NCBI GenBank assembly: GCA_040878395.1 | Contig: JBBDMI010000012.1 | Location: forward strand, 1-64,000 | DNA: 64,000 bases | Direction: 5' to 3' | Origin: Candidatus Dependentiae bacterium | GTDB taxonomy: Bacteria > Babelota > Babeliae > Babelales > Vermiphilaceae | Part shown: positions 49,106-58,163 of the stretch, in pieces | Layout: every line of letters starts with the position of its first letter | Numbering within the stretch: position 1 is the first letter of the stretch | Notes under the pieces: model-generated | The model's database searches: none | Told to the model about the DNA's origin: nothing | Seen by the model: the letters and a program-made list of their open reading frames with translations, nothing else | Translations under genes and position numbers: made by a program

Positions 49106-49204
49106 AATATCCTTTGCCTACTGAAACATTTTTGAATTGTATAGATAAGTGTAACATAAAAAAACTGAAAATGAAGCTATTTCTTTTATGATGTTTCTTT
49201 CTAA

Positions 49205-49530
49205 CTTCTTATATATATATATATGTTTTTAATAAATATAATAGTAATAAGCAAAGACTTTTTTGGTGGATAACTTTTTCTTAAAGCTCTTATATAGTCT
49301 GCAGATCGAGCCATACAGGTGTCTTAGGATGGTGGATAAGTGGTGGATAACTTGTGGATAACTTGTGGATAACTCAAAAATAACCCTTGGATATCTTTAT
49401 ATAGAGGCACATAAAGAAAAATGTAAAAATAAGATCGCCCTTCAGGAGGGAGGATTGTTTTTTTGCCTAAAAGTTATCCACAAGTTATCCACCATCTATC
49501 CACCACTTATCCACCACTTATCCACCAGAC
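49205..49530. other. Putative replication origin (oriC) with two DnaA-box arrays
   Basis: Left array: DnaA-box-like 9-mers at 49331, 49342, 49353 and 49364, exactly 11 nt apart, reading GGTGGATAA twice then the perfect TGTGGATAA twice; a single extra GGTGGATAA is at 49265. Right array, inverted: 49474 (perfect TTATCCACA), 49485, 49496, 49507 and 49518, again 11 nt apart, ending in ACC. The arrays point away from each other across about 100 nt and are mirror images, with perfect boxes innermost. An AT-rich tract with a TATATATATA run (about 49208-49255) lies to the left as a candidate unwinding element. TTATCCACA is the established DnaA consensus; origin function is inferred. Confidence 0.82.
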
Positions 49531-49617
49531 AAGAAGTCAGTTTGTATGGATTCTACAAGCCTAATTGTTTCTTATTGAAAATAATTCTATATAAAAGGTA
49601 TTTTTTTTGTGTGGGGT
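49531..49617. other. Short gap right of the DnaA-box arrays
   Basis: AT-rich sequence between the arrays and the uracil-DNA glycosylase stop. No gene is seen. Confidence 0.5.
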
Positions 49618-50187
49618 TTATAGAGTAGATTCTTCTATGGCTTTAATGATGTCTTCTGTTAGGGTGGGGAGTCTTTTTGGGTCGCGTAAGATGTATGCCG
49701 GGTGAAATGTGGGCAGAAGTAAGAAATCTTTCATTTTTATATATTTCCCGCGTACTTGTGAAATAGATATTTGTGTGTCAAGTAATCCTTCAAGGGCGGA
49801 TGCTCCAAGGGTACAGATTACTTTAGGTTGAATTATTTGAATTTGTGCAAATAATAAGTTTCTGCCTTGGTGAAGTTCATCGGGATATGGCTTGCGGTTT
49901 TTTGGTGGGCGAACTTTTACTATATTGGTTATGAATACGTCTTTTCTCCTTACGTTGGCAGATTGTAGTATTTTGTCTAGTAGCTTTCCAGATCTGCCTA
50001 CAAATGGACGTTGTAGTTCATCTTCTTTTGCACCGGGGGCTTCGCCAATAAACATAAGGTTTGCATTGGAGCTTCCTTCTCCAAATATAATGCGATTACT
50101 TCCGCCTTGTACAAGAAGTTTGTTTGAATTTTTATAAGGTTCATACAGTTCTTCAAGTAGCTGCTGTTTATATATCTTTAAGTTCAT
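49618..50187 (-). CDS. Family-4-like uracil-DNA glycosylase without Fe-S cysteines
   Basis: A 189-residue UDG-superfamily protein. Family 4 motifs are clear: FGEGSSNANLMFIGEAPGAKED (motif 1), RPFVGRSGKLLD, NIVKVRPPKNRKP and LLPTFHPAYILRDP (motif with the active-site His). It removes uracil from DNA, feeding abasic sites to Nfo. Family 4 enzymes normally hold a [4Fe-4S] cluster with four Cys: a C-x2-C near the N-terminus, one in VKCRPP and one about 15 residues later. All four are missing; the only Cys is in PKVICTLG. The start at 50187 has no good ribosome-binding site. Confidence 0.9.
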   Translation of the reverse strand: MNLKIYKQQLLEELYEPYKNSNKLLVQGGSNRIIFGEGSSNANLMFIGEAPGAKEDELQRPFVGRSGKLLDKILQSANVRRKDVFITNIVKVRPPKNRKPYPDELHQGRNLLFAQIQIIQPKVICTLGASALEGLLDTQISISQVRGKYIKMKDFLLLPTFHPAYILRDPKRLPTLTEDIIKAIEESTL

Positions 50188-50263
50188 ATCGTTTTTTAGT
50201 TAAAAGGGCCAATGTATATATTAGCATACGCATTGGCCCAAAAAATTAAAGAGTTCTTTTTTT

Positions 50264-51793
50264 TTATCCCGCTACATACATATGTATCAGTTGTGACCAT
50301 TTGTTTTGTTTTGCAAATGGTATATGTGCATATGAGCTATGAATACGTCGCTCGGGAAAATAAATTGATATGCCACGAGCTTGATTTAAGTTTTTGCCAC
50401 ATACATTTGCAAGAACCAGTTTTCTGATGATTGCCCGTCCATGATCAAGCAGAGTCCTCAGTTCATTTGTTATTTTTTGTCCTCGTTTTGCATTAGTAAA
50501 ACTAAAATGTTTTAAATTGTATTCAAGGTTCACATATAGATGGTGCAGGTCAATGTAACTTGGTTCATCAAAGTGTGTACACAGTAGTTTGTTTTTGCTC
50601 GCACGAATTGCATTGTTCACGCTTTTGTTTTTTTGTAGCTGTAAGGCTTCAATGAGTAAAGTTGCAACATCATTTATGTTCTCTTGAAGAAAGCTAAGGT
50701 CGTCAAGAAAGATTGCTGATTGCGTATAGTCGTTTGTTATTTTATTATATGTTTCTTCATAGACATGTGCAATGTGACGAGCAAAATCACGCTTGTTGAG
50801 CGATCTATATAAAAATGGCTCAAGAACTTTTTGGTAATTCCACCCTGTGCCAAGTTCTACTTCTTGTGATCCAACCATAATATGAGCGTGCTGTTGTAAT
50901 AAATCACAAACTTCAATCATAGACATTAAGCATGCATCAAAGCCGATAATTGCAAATTTTTCATTATTTAGATATTTTTTACGAACAGCGCTTAAGGCAT
51001 AATCTAGTTTTTCATTTGTAAGATAGTTTCCGGCTGAGTCATCCCAGCAGATGCCCTTTGAGTTGTCTTCGCATTCTTCAGCATTTGATTTTGATAGGTT
51101 GCGTTCATTTGTTTGTAAATCATTATCAATTTCCTGCCAAGCAAGAGACTCCGGATCCTGTTGTTCAAGTAACCATAATATGTCTTGTGCATCATGATTG
51201 TGTTGAGCCGGATCAACATCTCCTAAGATACTTGTTGATCGATCAAGTTCAAGCATGTTTAAGGTTGGATTATATGTGAAGAGTTCTGTTGGGCTGATAA
51301 TTCTGCCATGATATGGATCAAGAGCACCGGTTCCATGATTCCAGAAAATAAGAGCGTAGTCATGTGCCGGATAATCTGTAATTGCCCATTGGCAAGCAGA
51401 TATTAATGTTTCAGGTTGTCCACTGTCCATGCGTTGTGTTGCAGGATCATAAGCATTAACGTGTAATATTTTATTTTTTTCAATATAGTAACGTCGAGTT
51501 ATTTTTTTGTTTCCTGCGATGCGAATATCCAGATGCACAACTATGTGGATATTTTCATTTGAGCCAATTGCCGCCATTTGTTTTATGTTGCGTGCTGCAA
51601 AGCTGCGTAAATCATTGTCGGCTGCCATATAAACAATGATGGAGGTTTGTCTTTTGGATGTTTTTTTATGATGTTTTTTTTCTTTGTTGTATGAAACCGC
51701 AGGCATAATATGTTGCTCTCGCGATAAAGCGAGATGCTCATAAGTAAATAAAGTAAAAACAATTAAACATGCTTTTATTGTTTTAAAATTCAT
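50264..51793 (-). CDS. Secreted clostripain-like (C11) cysteine peptidase
   Basis: A 509-residue protein with a signal peptide (about residues 1-22). The C11 fold starts at about 50 (SIIVYMAADNDL); the catalytic His153 is in FWNHGTG and the catalytic Cys288 in IIGFDACLMSMIEV, followed by VGSQEVELGTGWNY. The family cleaves after Arg or Lys. AAGGGATA precedes the ATG. The H-G then small-residue-Cys layout is the reference for the similar but unrelated-looking arrangement in the trio at 33-36.7 kb. An exported protease in this kind of organism may act in nutrition or on a host. Confidence 0.92.
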   Translation of the reverse strand: MNFKTIKACLIVFTLFTYEHLALSREQHIMPAVSYNKEKKHHKKTSKRQTSIIVYMAADNDLRSFAARNIKQMAAIGSNENIHIVVHLDIRIAGNKKITRRYYIEKNKILHVNAYDPATQRMDSGQPETLISACQWAITDYPAHDYALIFWNHGTGALDPYHGRIISPTELFTYNPTLNMLELDRSTSILGDVDPAQHNHDAQDILWLLEQQDPESLAWQEIDNDLQTNERNLSKSNAEECEDNSKGICWDDSAGNYLTNEKLDYALSAVRKKYLNNEKFAIIGFDACLMSMIEVCDLLQQHAHIMVGSQEVELGTGWNYQKVLEPFLYRSLNKRDFARHIAHVYEETYNKITNDYTQSAIFLDDLSFLQENINDVATLLIEALQLQKNKSVNNAIRASKNKLLCTHFDEPSYIDLHHLYVNLEYNLKHFSFTNAKRGQKITNELRTLLDHGRAIIRKLVLANVCGKNLNQARGISIYFPERRIHSSYAHIPFAKQNKWSQLIHMYVAG

Positions 51794-51879
51794 TATCCCT
51801 TCCCCTTTTTTTTGATGTGAATTTTAATTACATGATATGAAAAATAGGAGGCAAAATGCAATGAATTGGTATTCTGTTT

Positions 51880-53001
51880 TTACTTTTGATACAACAGTTG
51901 GCTATTTGTTATTGCAAGAACAAGAGTCAACCCAAAGCTCAATTGAAAATCTAGAAAAAAAAGTAACGAAGGATTGATGAATAAAAAAAGACAAATAAGC
52001 ATGAGGATGGTATGGACGATATTGATTTGGAGCCCTGATATTTTGCAAAACATGCACCATAAAAATCCGGTATATGCTCGTGAAAATGAGATACTTGGCC
52101 AAGTGAGTAAAGCATAAAAACCTGTGACTAAAAGAGTAACTAATTGTTTTGAAAGGAGAGGGATAGGAATATATCGGAGGATTAACTGTAATAATAAAAT
52201 GAATATAATGAGATGCAATCCTGACCGGGCCAGATAATGTATAATGCCCCAATTTAAAAAGAGGTTTTTAATGTGCTGATACTGCTTTTTTATGCAAGAT
52301 CTATTGCCTAGAAAAATTGACGACAGTAATGTTATTGTATTAGGAGAACATTTTTTTTGTAGTTGATTTAATATGTTGTGTTTGAATGTATGTATAGATC
52401 TTTTAAGATGAAACCTTGGATGATAAAGAATGCTTGCCTTGTTATTTTTTAAAAACGTAGTTGCATGTATTCCTTCTTTTATTAAATAGGTATTAAAAGA
52501 ATTACTATTTTTTTTTCCTATTTTAATATCCTGGAGCATGATTGTGTCGCCAACTGTGTAATAAGGCTTTTGTTTTGTATAGCACTGTAGTCGCCAATTG
52601 AATCGTGAGGGGATGTTGTTCTTAGTGTTGGTTGTCGAAGTGACGTCAATTAAAACAGTATAATGATATAGGTCGTGCTGCACGGGATCAATATCATAAA
52701 CCGATCCGGTTATATTTACTATTTGATTGCGAATGAGAGATGCATGGCAATTGTGTCTATACAGCTGAAATTGTAAGCGGGTGAATCCTAGTACAAAAAA
52801 AATAATACACAAAAAAAATGGTTTCCATGAAGATGAATTTAGTGTAATAAATATTGAAATAAACCAAAAGACTGAAAATATTATCCATTGATATGTATAA
52901 GCAAAACTGATGCCCAGCAAAAAAGAGCTTGTGAATGCAAGCCATAAGATCAGGCGATTTGCGTGAGATTTAACTATTGATTTTTTGTCATGTTCTTTCA
53001 T
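51880..53001 (-). CDS. ComEC/Rec2-like DNA-uptake channel, short
   Basis: A 373-residue membrane protein. N-terminal hydrophobic segments (about 15-70), an OB-like soluble domain (about 85-195, IVNITGSVYDID and TVGDTIMLQDIKIGK), then the Competence domain with HYLARSGLHLIIF near 250 and further membrane segments. ComEC carries DNA across the inner membrane in natural transformation. Known proteins reach 600-800 residues with a C-terminal metallo-beta-lactamase-like domain; here the protein ends within or soon after the Competence domain, so the C-terminal half is missing. No split partner is adjacent. Confidence 0.78.
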   Translation of the reverse strand: MKEHDKKSIVKSHANRLILWLAFTSSFLLGISFAYTYQWIIFSVFWFISIFITLNSSSWKPFFLCIIFFVLGFTRLQFQLYRHNCHASLIRNQIVNITGSVYDIDPVQHDLYHYTVLIDVTSTTNTKNNIPSRFNWRLQCYTKQKPYYTVGDTIMLQDIKIGKKNSNSFNTYLIKEGIHATTFLKNNKASILYHPRFHLKRSIHTFKHNILNQLQKKCSPNTITLLSSIFLGNRSCIKKQYQHIKNLFLNWGIIHYLARSGLHLIIFILLLQLILRYIPIPLLSKQLVTLLVTGFYALLTWPSISFSRAYTGFLWCMFCKISGLQINIVHTILMLICLFLFINPSLLFFLDFQLSFGLTLVLAITNSQLLYQK

Positions 53002-53138
53002 TATGTAAGTATATAAGATTTGACTATGTAATCAAGTAAATGGAAAATAAAGAGCCCTATTGTGTATAAAATAATATGTGTGGTAACATAATGTTTCCAA
53101 TAGTCACGTTGGTGCCTATTTATATTAGGAACAAAAAA

Positions 53139-53627
53139 ATGAAAAACCGGTTATTTTTTATATTCATGATGTCATATATAATTCCTGTAAATTGTAATAA
53201 GCAGTTTGATGTTCAGAAGCATTTAAATCGGATTAAACATAAAATTGTTATGAATTTTCCTGAGCAATGGCAGAAAAAAGGGGAAATATATTTTTGGCCT
53301 TTTGTTGGTGTATGTACTGTATTAATATGTGCAGTATCAATATCTTGTTGTGTCAGGAGAGATACACAAGATTCTCGCGAGATATTTACTGATATGCTAA
53401 ATAAGATATTTGGTCAAGATATTCCTGCAGATATGAAGTTAAACAATGGAGAGCATTGGGCCAATTTGCATGTTTTATTTGATAGATCAGGCGCTACGCT
53501 GCATTTAGGTAAAGAGGATCATCAATTGTGTGCTCAAATGCTTAATCTTCCTTTAGGTTCTCCTCTTAATCCAGATGTGGCTAGTATTGTTAATTTTGCT
53601 ATGAGTAGGCTGGGAAAAACAAGCTAA
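53139..53627 (+). CDS. Membrane-anchored exported protein, unknown
   Basis: A 162-residue protein with a signal-like start (about residues 1-18), a second hydrophobic segment (about 51-68) and a soluble C-terminal domain of about 90 residues. ATG at 53139 has AGGAACAAAAA upstream; an in-frame start 63 nt earlier would bury the signal. It precedes the first M16 gene by 77 nt on the same strand. Not recognised. Confidence 0.5.
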   Translation: MKNRLFFIFMMSYIIPVNCNKQFDVQKHLNRIKHKIVMNFPEQWQKKGEIYFWPFVGVCTVLICAVSISCCVRRDTQDSREIFTDMLNKIFGQDIPADMKLNNGEHWANLHVLFDRSGATLHLGKEDHQLCAQMLNLPLGSPLNPDVASIVNFAMSRLGKTS

Positions 53628-53704
53628 ATTGGCCTTTTCTTTGCTCATTTTAGCAAATTAATCTACACTTAAAATATCGCTCTATATCAACGAAATGAGG
53701 AAAT

Positions 53705-56326
53705 ATGAAAGCTTTTGGCTCTATTGAGCATTATACATTAGAAAATGGTCTTCAAATAATTATTAATCCTGACTCATCAACACCGAAGGTTTCTGTACAA
53801 CTTTGGTATAATGTCGGCTCAAAAGATGAAAAAGATGGAGAAAAAGGGTTAGCCCACTTGCTTGAGCATATGATTTTCAAGGGAACTCATAAGCTTTCTG
53901 AATCCGATATCAATATGATTACTCAAAAATTATCCGGCTATACCAATGCATTTACTTCATATGATTATACAGGATATTTATTTGATTTTCCCAAGCAGCA
54001 TTGGCATGCTGCTCTTGAAATGCTTTCTGATTGCATGACTAATTGTACATTTCCTGATGATATGCTGCAGTCTGAGCTAAAAGCAGTGATTCAAGAACTT
54101 AAAATGTATAAAGACAATTATGTTTCAAGTTTGATCGAGTCGATGACAAGTTCGGCATTTTCTGACCACCCTTATCATCACCCTATTATTGGTTATAAGC
54201 AAGATTTATGGAGTATAACGCGAGACGGATTAGTTGCGTTTTATAAAAAGCATTATAAACCAAATAATGCAACTTTGGTTGTGGTCGGTGATGTTGATCC
54301 GGCAAAGGCGCTTGCTGAAATAAAAAATTATTTTGGAGCAATTCCTGCGGGCGATAAGATTGAAAAAATAGAACATTATGCACAACAAGATATGCAATCT
54401 ACAAGCGCTACCTTGTATCGTGATATTCAGCGTCCATTATTGATGTATGCTTGGCGCGTGCCGGGGATTAAAGAAAACAGTGAATTTTTGTTGAGTGTGT
54501 TAGCGCACATAGTTGGTCAATCACAAAACTCAAGGTTGTATCGATTGTTGGTTGATGATCTGCAACTGGCAACTGATGTGAGTATGTTTTTGGATGACCT
54601 TTTTGAGCATGGTTTGCTCTTTTTTCATGTTGACCCGGTGGATGAAAATGCAGTTAAGGAGATCGAAATACAGATAAAAAAGGTGCTTATAGCATTGCAA
54701 GAGTCTGTTGATGATGATGAAATTTCTCGCGCAATCAAGCAAGTGAGTATGGGGCATTTAGTTCAAGGTGAAACATTGCAAGAGCGCGCTTATATGATAG
54801 GCAAAGGTTTTCTTGCAACAAAAAATCCAAATTATATTAATGAGTTTATTCAAACAGATGAACGTACAATAAAAGAGCAAATAAAAACGTTAATATCCAA
54901 CTGTTTGCGTGCAACAACGATGCATAAAGGTGTAATAGCACCATTGCCTGATACAGAAAAAGAGCATTGGCTTTCCGTTCAAGAAGAAAGTGATCGAACT
55001 GATGCTGTTATTTTATCACGTAAAGTGCGCGAGACTGAAATTGAGCCGGGTAAGTTGGTACATCAAATAGACACGAAAAAAATGAATCAGTTTGTTGTAC
55101 CACAGCATGAGCGATTTGATTTGCAAAATGGTTTAAAAGTTCTTTTTTCTCCTACGGGGGGACAAAAAATTGAACTGATTTTAGAATTTGAATCGCAATT
55201 TTATTGTGATCCGGAGCATTTACAGGGCTTGTGTAATTTTACCTTTGCACTGCTTGAAGAAGGCACTAAAAAGTTTAGTAAAACAAAGCTTGTGCAAGAA
55301 CTAGCCTCACGGGGAATGCATTTAGAGGTTGGAGCCGGTTCCATTTCGTTGACTTTGTTAAAAGAAGATTTAGATTTTGCATTGCAAGTGATAGATGAGT
55401 TGGTGGAAAATGCATTATTTGATGAAAGAGCTATTGAAAAAGTACGAGCACAGATTCTATCTGATATTGATGATTTTTGGGATGAGCCTAATCAGTTTAT
55501 AAAACAAATTGCACGAGAGCATATTTATCAGGATCACCCTTATAAAAAATCATTCTTAGGGACAAAGGAGTCTGTTGCTAAGATCAATCGTGATGATTTA
55601 TTGCATTATTATAAACAGCATGTAAGGCCCAACAATGCTTGTTTGGCAGTTGTAGGTGCATTTGATGAAAAAAATCTTGAACTAAAAGTCCAAGAAATAT
55701 TCAATCAATGGGAGCCGGTGCAATCAGTTCGAATTGAATATCCTCATCTTGTAATGCCTAAGCAAAAAAATATTATTCATCCTATTGTTCGTGACCAGGT
55801 TGTTCTTGCATTTACAGGGCTTTCAGTTGACCGAAAAAATATAAAATATGACCCTCTTTTGGTGTTCGATCAAATTTTTGCCGGTGGTGTTACCGGATCT
55901 ATGAGTTCACATTTATTTCAATTGCGTGAGCAAACTGGTCTATTTTATACGATTGGTGGTTCTTTGGTATTTGGTGCCGGCCATCAACCGGGAATGTTCT
56001 TTATTAAGACAATCGTTTCACAAGATCGCTTGCATGAAGCTGAAAAAGTTATTAAGCAAACAATGCAATCGTCCGCACAGAAAGTTGACTCACAAGAGTT
56101 CCGTGCTGCAAAAGATGCATTGTCTCATTCTTTAATTGATCAGTTTGCAACACAAAAAGGTATTGCTCACAGCTTCTTGCTCATCGATCGACTCTCATTG
56201 CCAAAAGATTATTATGCTCAACGAGTGCATATGATTGAACAAGTCGATAGAAATGAAATGATGAAGGCGGTCCAAGAAGTTATGGATGTTGATAATATCA
56301 GCACAATAAAAGTTGGTCGATTGTAG
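53705..56326 (+). CDS. M16 family zinc peptidase 1
   Basis: An 873-residue protein made of two M16 modules. The first has the inverted zinc motif H-L-L-E-H at residues 51-55 (LAHLLEHMIFKGT) and the downstream Glu in VIQELKM; the second module lacks the motif, as is usual for the non-catalytic partner half. The family degrades peptides or processes exported proteins. At this start no signal peptide is seen, unlike the related protein at 58164. GAGGAAAT precedes the ATG. The two M16 proteins share long identical phrases (VPKVSVQLWYNVGSKDEKDG in the second; nearly the same here), so they are duplicates. Confidence 0.93.
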   Translation: MKAFGSIEHYTLENGLQIIINPDSSTPKVSVQLWYNVGSKDEKDGEKGLAHLLEHMIFKGTHKLSESDINMITQKLSGYTNAFTSYDYTGYLFDFPKQHWHAALEMLSDCMTNCTFPDDMLQSELKAVIQELKMYKDNYVSSLIESMTSSAFSDHPYHHPIIGYKQDLWSITRDGLVAFYKKHYKPNNATLVVVGDVDPAKALAEIKNYFGAIPAGDKIEKIEHYAQQDMQSTSATLYRDIQRPLLMYAWRVPGIKENSEFLLSVLAHIVGQSQNSRLYRLLVDDLQLATDVSMFLDDLFEHGLLFFHVDPVDENAVKEIEIQIKKVLIALQESVDDDEISRAIKQVSMGHLVQGETLQERAYMIGKGFLATKNPNYINEFIQTDERTIKEQIKTLISNCLRATTMHKGVIAPLPDTEKEHWLSVQEESDRTDAVILSRKVRETEIEPGKLVHQIDTKKMNQFVVPQHERFDLQNGLKVLFSPTGGQKIELILEFESQFYCDPEHLQGLCNFTFALLEEGTKKFSKTKLVQELASRGMHLEVGAGSISLTLLKEDLDFALQVIDELVENALFDERAIEKVRAQILSDIDDFWDEPNQFIKQIAREHIYQDHPYKKSFLGTKESVAKINRDDLLHYYKQHVRPNNACLAVVGAFDEKNLELKVQEIFNQWEPVQSVRIEYPHLVMPKQKNIIHPIVRDQVVLAFTGLSVDRKNIKYDPLLVFDQIFAGGVTGSMSSHLFQLREQTGLFYTIGGSLVFGAGHQPGMFFIKTIVSQDRLHEAEKVIKQTMQSSAQKVDSQEFRAAKDALSHSLIDQFATQKGIAHSFLLIDRLSLPKDYYAQRVHMIEQVDRNEMMKAVQEVMDVDNISTIKVGRL

Positions 56327-56329
56327 ATA

Positions 56330-57022
56330 TTACTTTGTATTCGGAGTGAATTGTTCTAATTTATAGATGCCAAATTGTTTTTCAATGTCAGCTACTTTAT
56401 TTAAAATAGATTTAAAGCCATTATCGCCAAATAGTTTATGCTCCAATTCTTCAAATTTCTCACTGAGCTCTTTAAATTCTTTTGGACTTATTAGTGAACG
56501 AATAAGAGGAAATAAAACCGTGTCCTCACGTGCTTCATGTGGACGGTACATAGATATAAACTTTTGCATTAATCTTTTTGCGGCATGTTTTTCTTTTGTA
56601 TTAAGATCTTTTTTGTTAGTAACTATTTTTTTAAGTTGTGATGTAATTATTCGGCCTTTTACATGTTGGTCTTTTAATGTTCTGACCAATTGTACCTTTT
56701 TTTTCTTTTTTTCAAAAAGTGGAAAGATATAATCTTCTTCCAGTTTTTCATGATAATTTTCTATAAAAGATTCAATTATTTGAATAGCTTTTTCAAGTGA
56801 TTGTATTGGAAAATCAGACTTGCAATCTATTCTTCTAATGCACTCTTCATAGATCAATAAAAGACGATTGAGAATGCCATGTTCTCTCATGAGATCTTCT
56901 GTTAATGGGATTTCAAATTCTTCTTTTTTAATCACATTTACATCCTTTTGCTCGATAGAGAATAAAATCTTAAAATTTAATAATATAGGAATAACAAAAA
57001 AAATAGCTAACAATTTCTTCAT
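56330..57022 (-). CDS. Exported hemerythrin-like HHE-domain protein
   Basis: A 230-residue protein with a signal-like start (about residues 1-20) and a four-helix HHE cation-binding domain. Candidate iron ligands: His in LMREHGIL near 49, His and Glu in NYHEKLEEDYIFP near 95, His in LKDQHVKGR near 119, and His in YRPHEAREDTVLFP near 160. The domain binds a di-iron site for oxygen, nitric oxide or metal handling. It converges with M16 peptidase 1, whose stop is 3 nt from its own. Export of such a protein is less common than a cytosolic location. Confidence 0.82.
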   Translation of the reverse strand: MKKLLAIFFVIPILLNFKILFSIEQKDVNVIKKEEFEIPLTEDLMREHGILNRLLLIYEECIRRIDCKSDFPIQSLEKAIQIIESFIENYHEKLEEDYIFPLFEKKKKKVQLVRTLKDQHVKGRIITSQLKKIVTNKKDLNTKEKHAAKRLMQKFISMYRPHEAREDTVLFPLIRSLISPKEFKELSEKFEELEHKLFGDNGFKSILNKVADIEKQFGIYKLEQFTPNTK

Positions 57023-57215
57023 GTTTTATTTCCTCTTTTATAGTAATTAAGAACATGAGATGAATCAGTCCCTTGTTATTATTATTATCGAATATGTAAT
57101 AACTTTACAAGTTTGTGTGATTAATAGTGAAATTTTTGCTTCATAGATCAAAAAAAGAAAAATTTAGCTCTCGAGATTTTTGTTCAAAAGTTCACCCAGA
57201 TATTGAAGCAATACG
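57023..57215. other. Gap between hemerythrin-like gene and phosphatase pseudogene
   Basis: AT-rich sequence with no supported gene. It presumably holds the promoter of the hemerythrin-like gene. Confidence 0.4.
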
Positions 57216-57701
57216 CTATTCACTCAAAATATAATTTGGAATTTTTATTTTAATGCCTGTATAGTCACCTTCTAAGTCACTCTATTGATCTCCAATGCGT
57301 AATAATGTCATAGCTTTCTTGTACAAGTTCAGCACGTTTTTGTTTTTTATATTGATAAAATGGGGTGATTTTTTTCTTCAGGTGTACGCAAGATAATGCG
57401 CTCAAAAGTTGTGTTTTCTTCTTTGCTAAATTGCATTATTATTAAAGTATGCGTAGTACGAAAGTGCCGTTTCGTCAATATCAATAATCACCACTGAGGT
57501 TTCAGTTGCTTTTATGTTTTGCAACTGTTGCCATGCTTTTTGCAAAGCTTTATCTGTTTCCTTTTCAAATGCTTCAGATTCATAATATTCTTGAACTTGT
57601 TTTTTTACTTCAGCGATGTTTGCGGGTTTTGCTAAAATGTCATTTGTTATGATTGCAAAAAAATAGAACGCATATTTTTTTTCATTACACTTCTGCGTCA
57701 A
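57216..57701 (-). pseudogene. Decayed HAD-family acid phosphatase
   Basis: The 5' half (57701 to 57426) encodes a typical start of HAD acid phosphatases with PANIAEVKKQVQEYYES and the nucleophile motif VVIIDIDETALSYYAYF, then stops. Downstream, in other frames, the C-terminal half is readable: FERIILRTPEEKNHP, then YKKQKRAELVQESYDII, then IGDQ-stop-SDLEGDYTG and IKIKIPNYILSE before a stop at 57216. The stretch with the second HAD motif is missing, two frame changes are needed and an in-frame stop breaks the DxxSD motif. It is a pseudogene with an internal deletion. Confidence 0.8.
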
Positions 57702-57933
57702 ATTTAGCTTTCAATTTTCGGTAAACTTCATGCATCTCTTGCGTAATCACACTGGTTTGACCAATAATATGTATCCAATTGGTGTCATTGTGCCAACGCG
57801 GAACAATTTGTACATGTAAGTGATTAGGTTTGCTTGCCCCAGCGGCTTTGCCAATATTAATACCAACATTTGCTCCATGCGTATGAAATGTTCCTTTTAA
57901 AGCAGAAACAGCCATTGATGTTGCTTCCATCAA
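57685..57933 (-). pseudogene. HIT-domain protein remnant, N-terminus missing
   Basis: About 82 residues matching the C-terminal part of a HIT nucleotide hydrolase/transferase: GANVGINIGKAAGAS and the HIT motif HLHVQIVPRW followed by NDTNW. The third position of the HxHxQ-type motif is Gln, as in Ap4A phosphorylase-type branches. The N-terminal half, including the FCxxC-type zinc region, is absent and I found no clear start. It overlaps the phosphatase pseudogene by 17 nt. Probably non-functional. Confidence 0.7.
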
Positions 57934-58163
57934 TGCAAAATACGCATGCTGTTTTTAATTTTTTTGCATCTTGCTTATGCCAACATTCGTTTGTGTAGGT
58001 TGCACGTTTTGGATTATAAATTGAGGATCAGTGTGTATTTGTTTGCATGATGGACAAAAGAAATATACATGTGATTATTTTCTTAAACATTGTTATAATC
58101 CTTTTTTTGAAGTTAGTGCAAAAAAGCATTTTAATTTATACTATCGATACAGGAGAAAGGCAA

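Noticed and set aside
49331-49526. CRISPR-like or iteron-like repeats
   Set aside because: Units are 9-mers with 2-nt gaps, far too short for CRISPR, and match the DnaA box; a plasmid-type iteron origin is unlikely next to nusA-infB, though not excluded.
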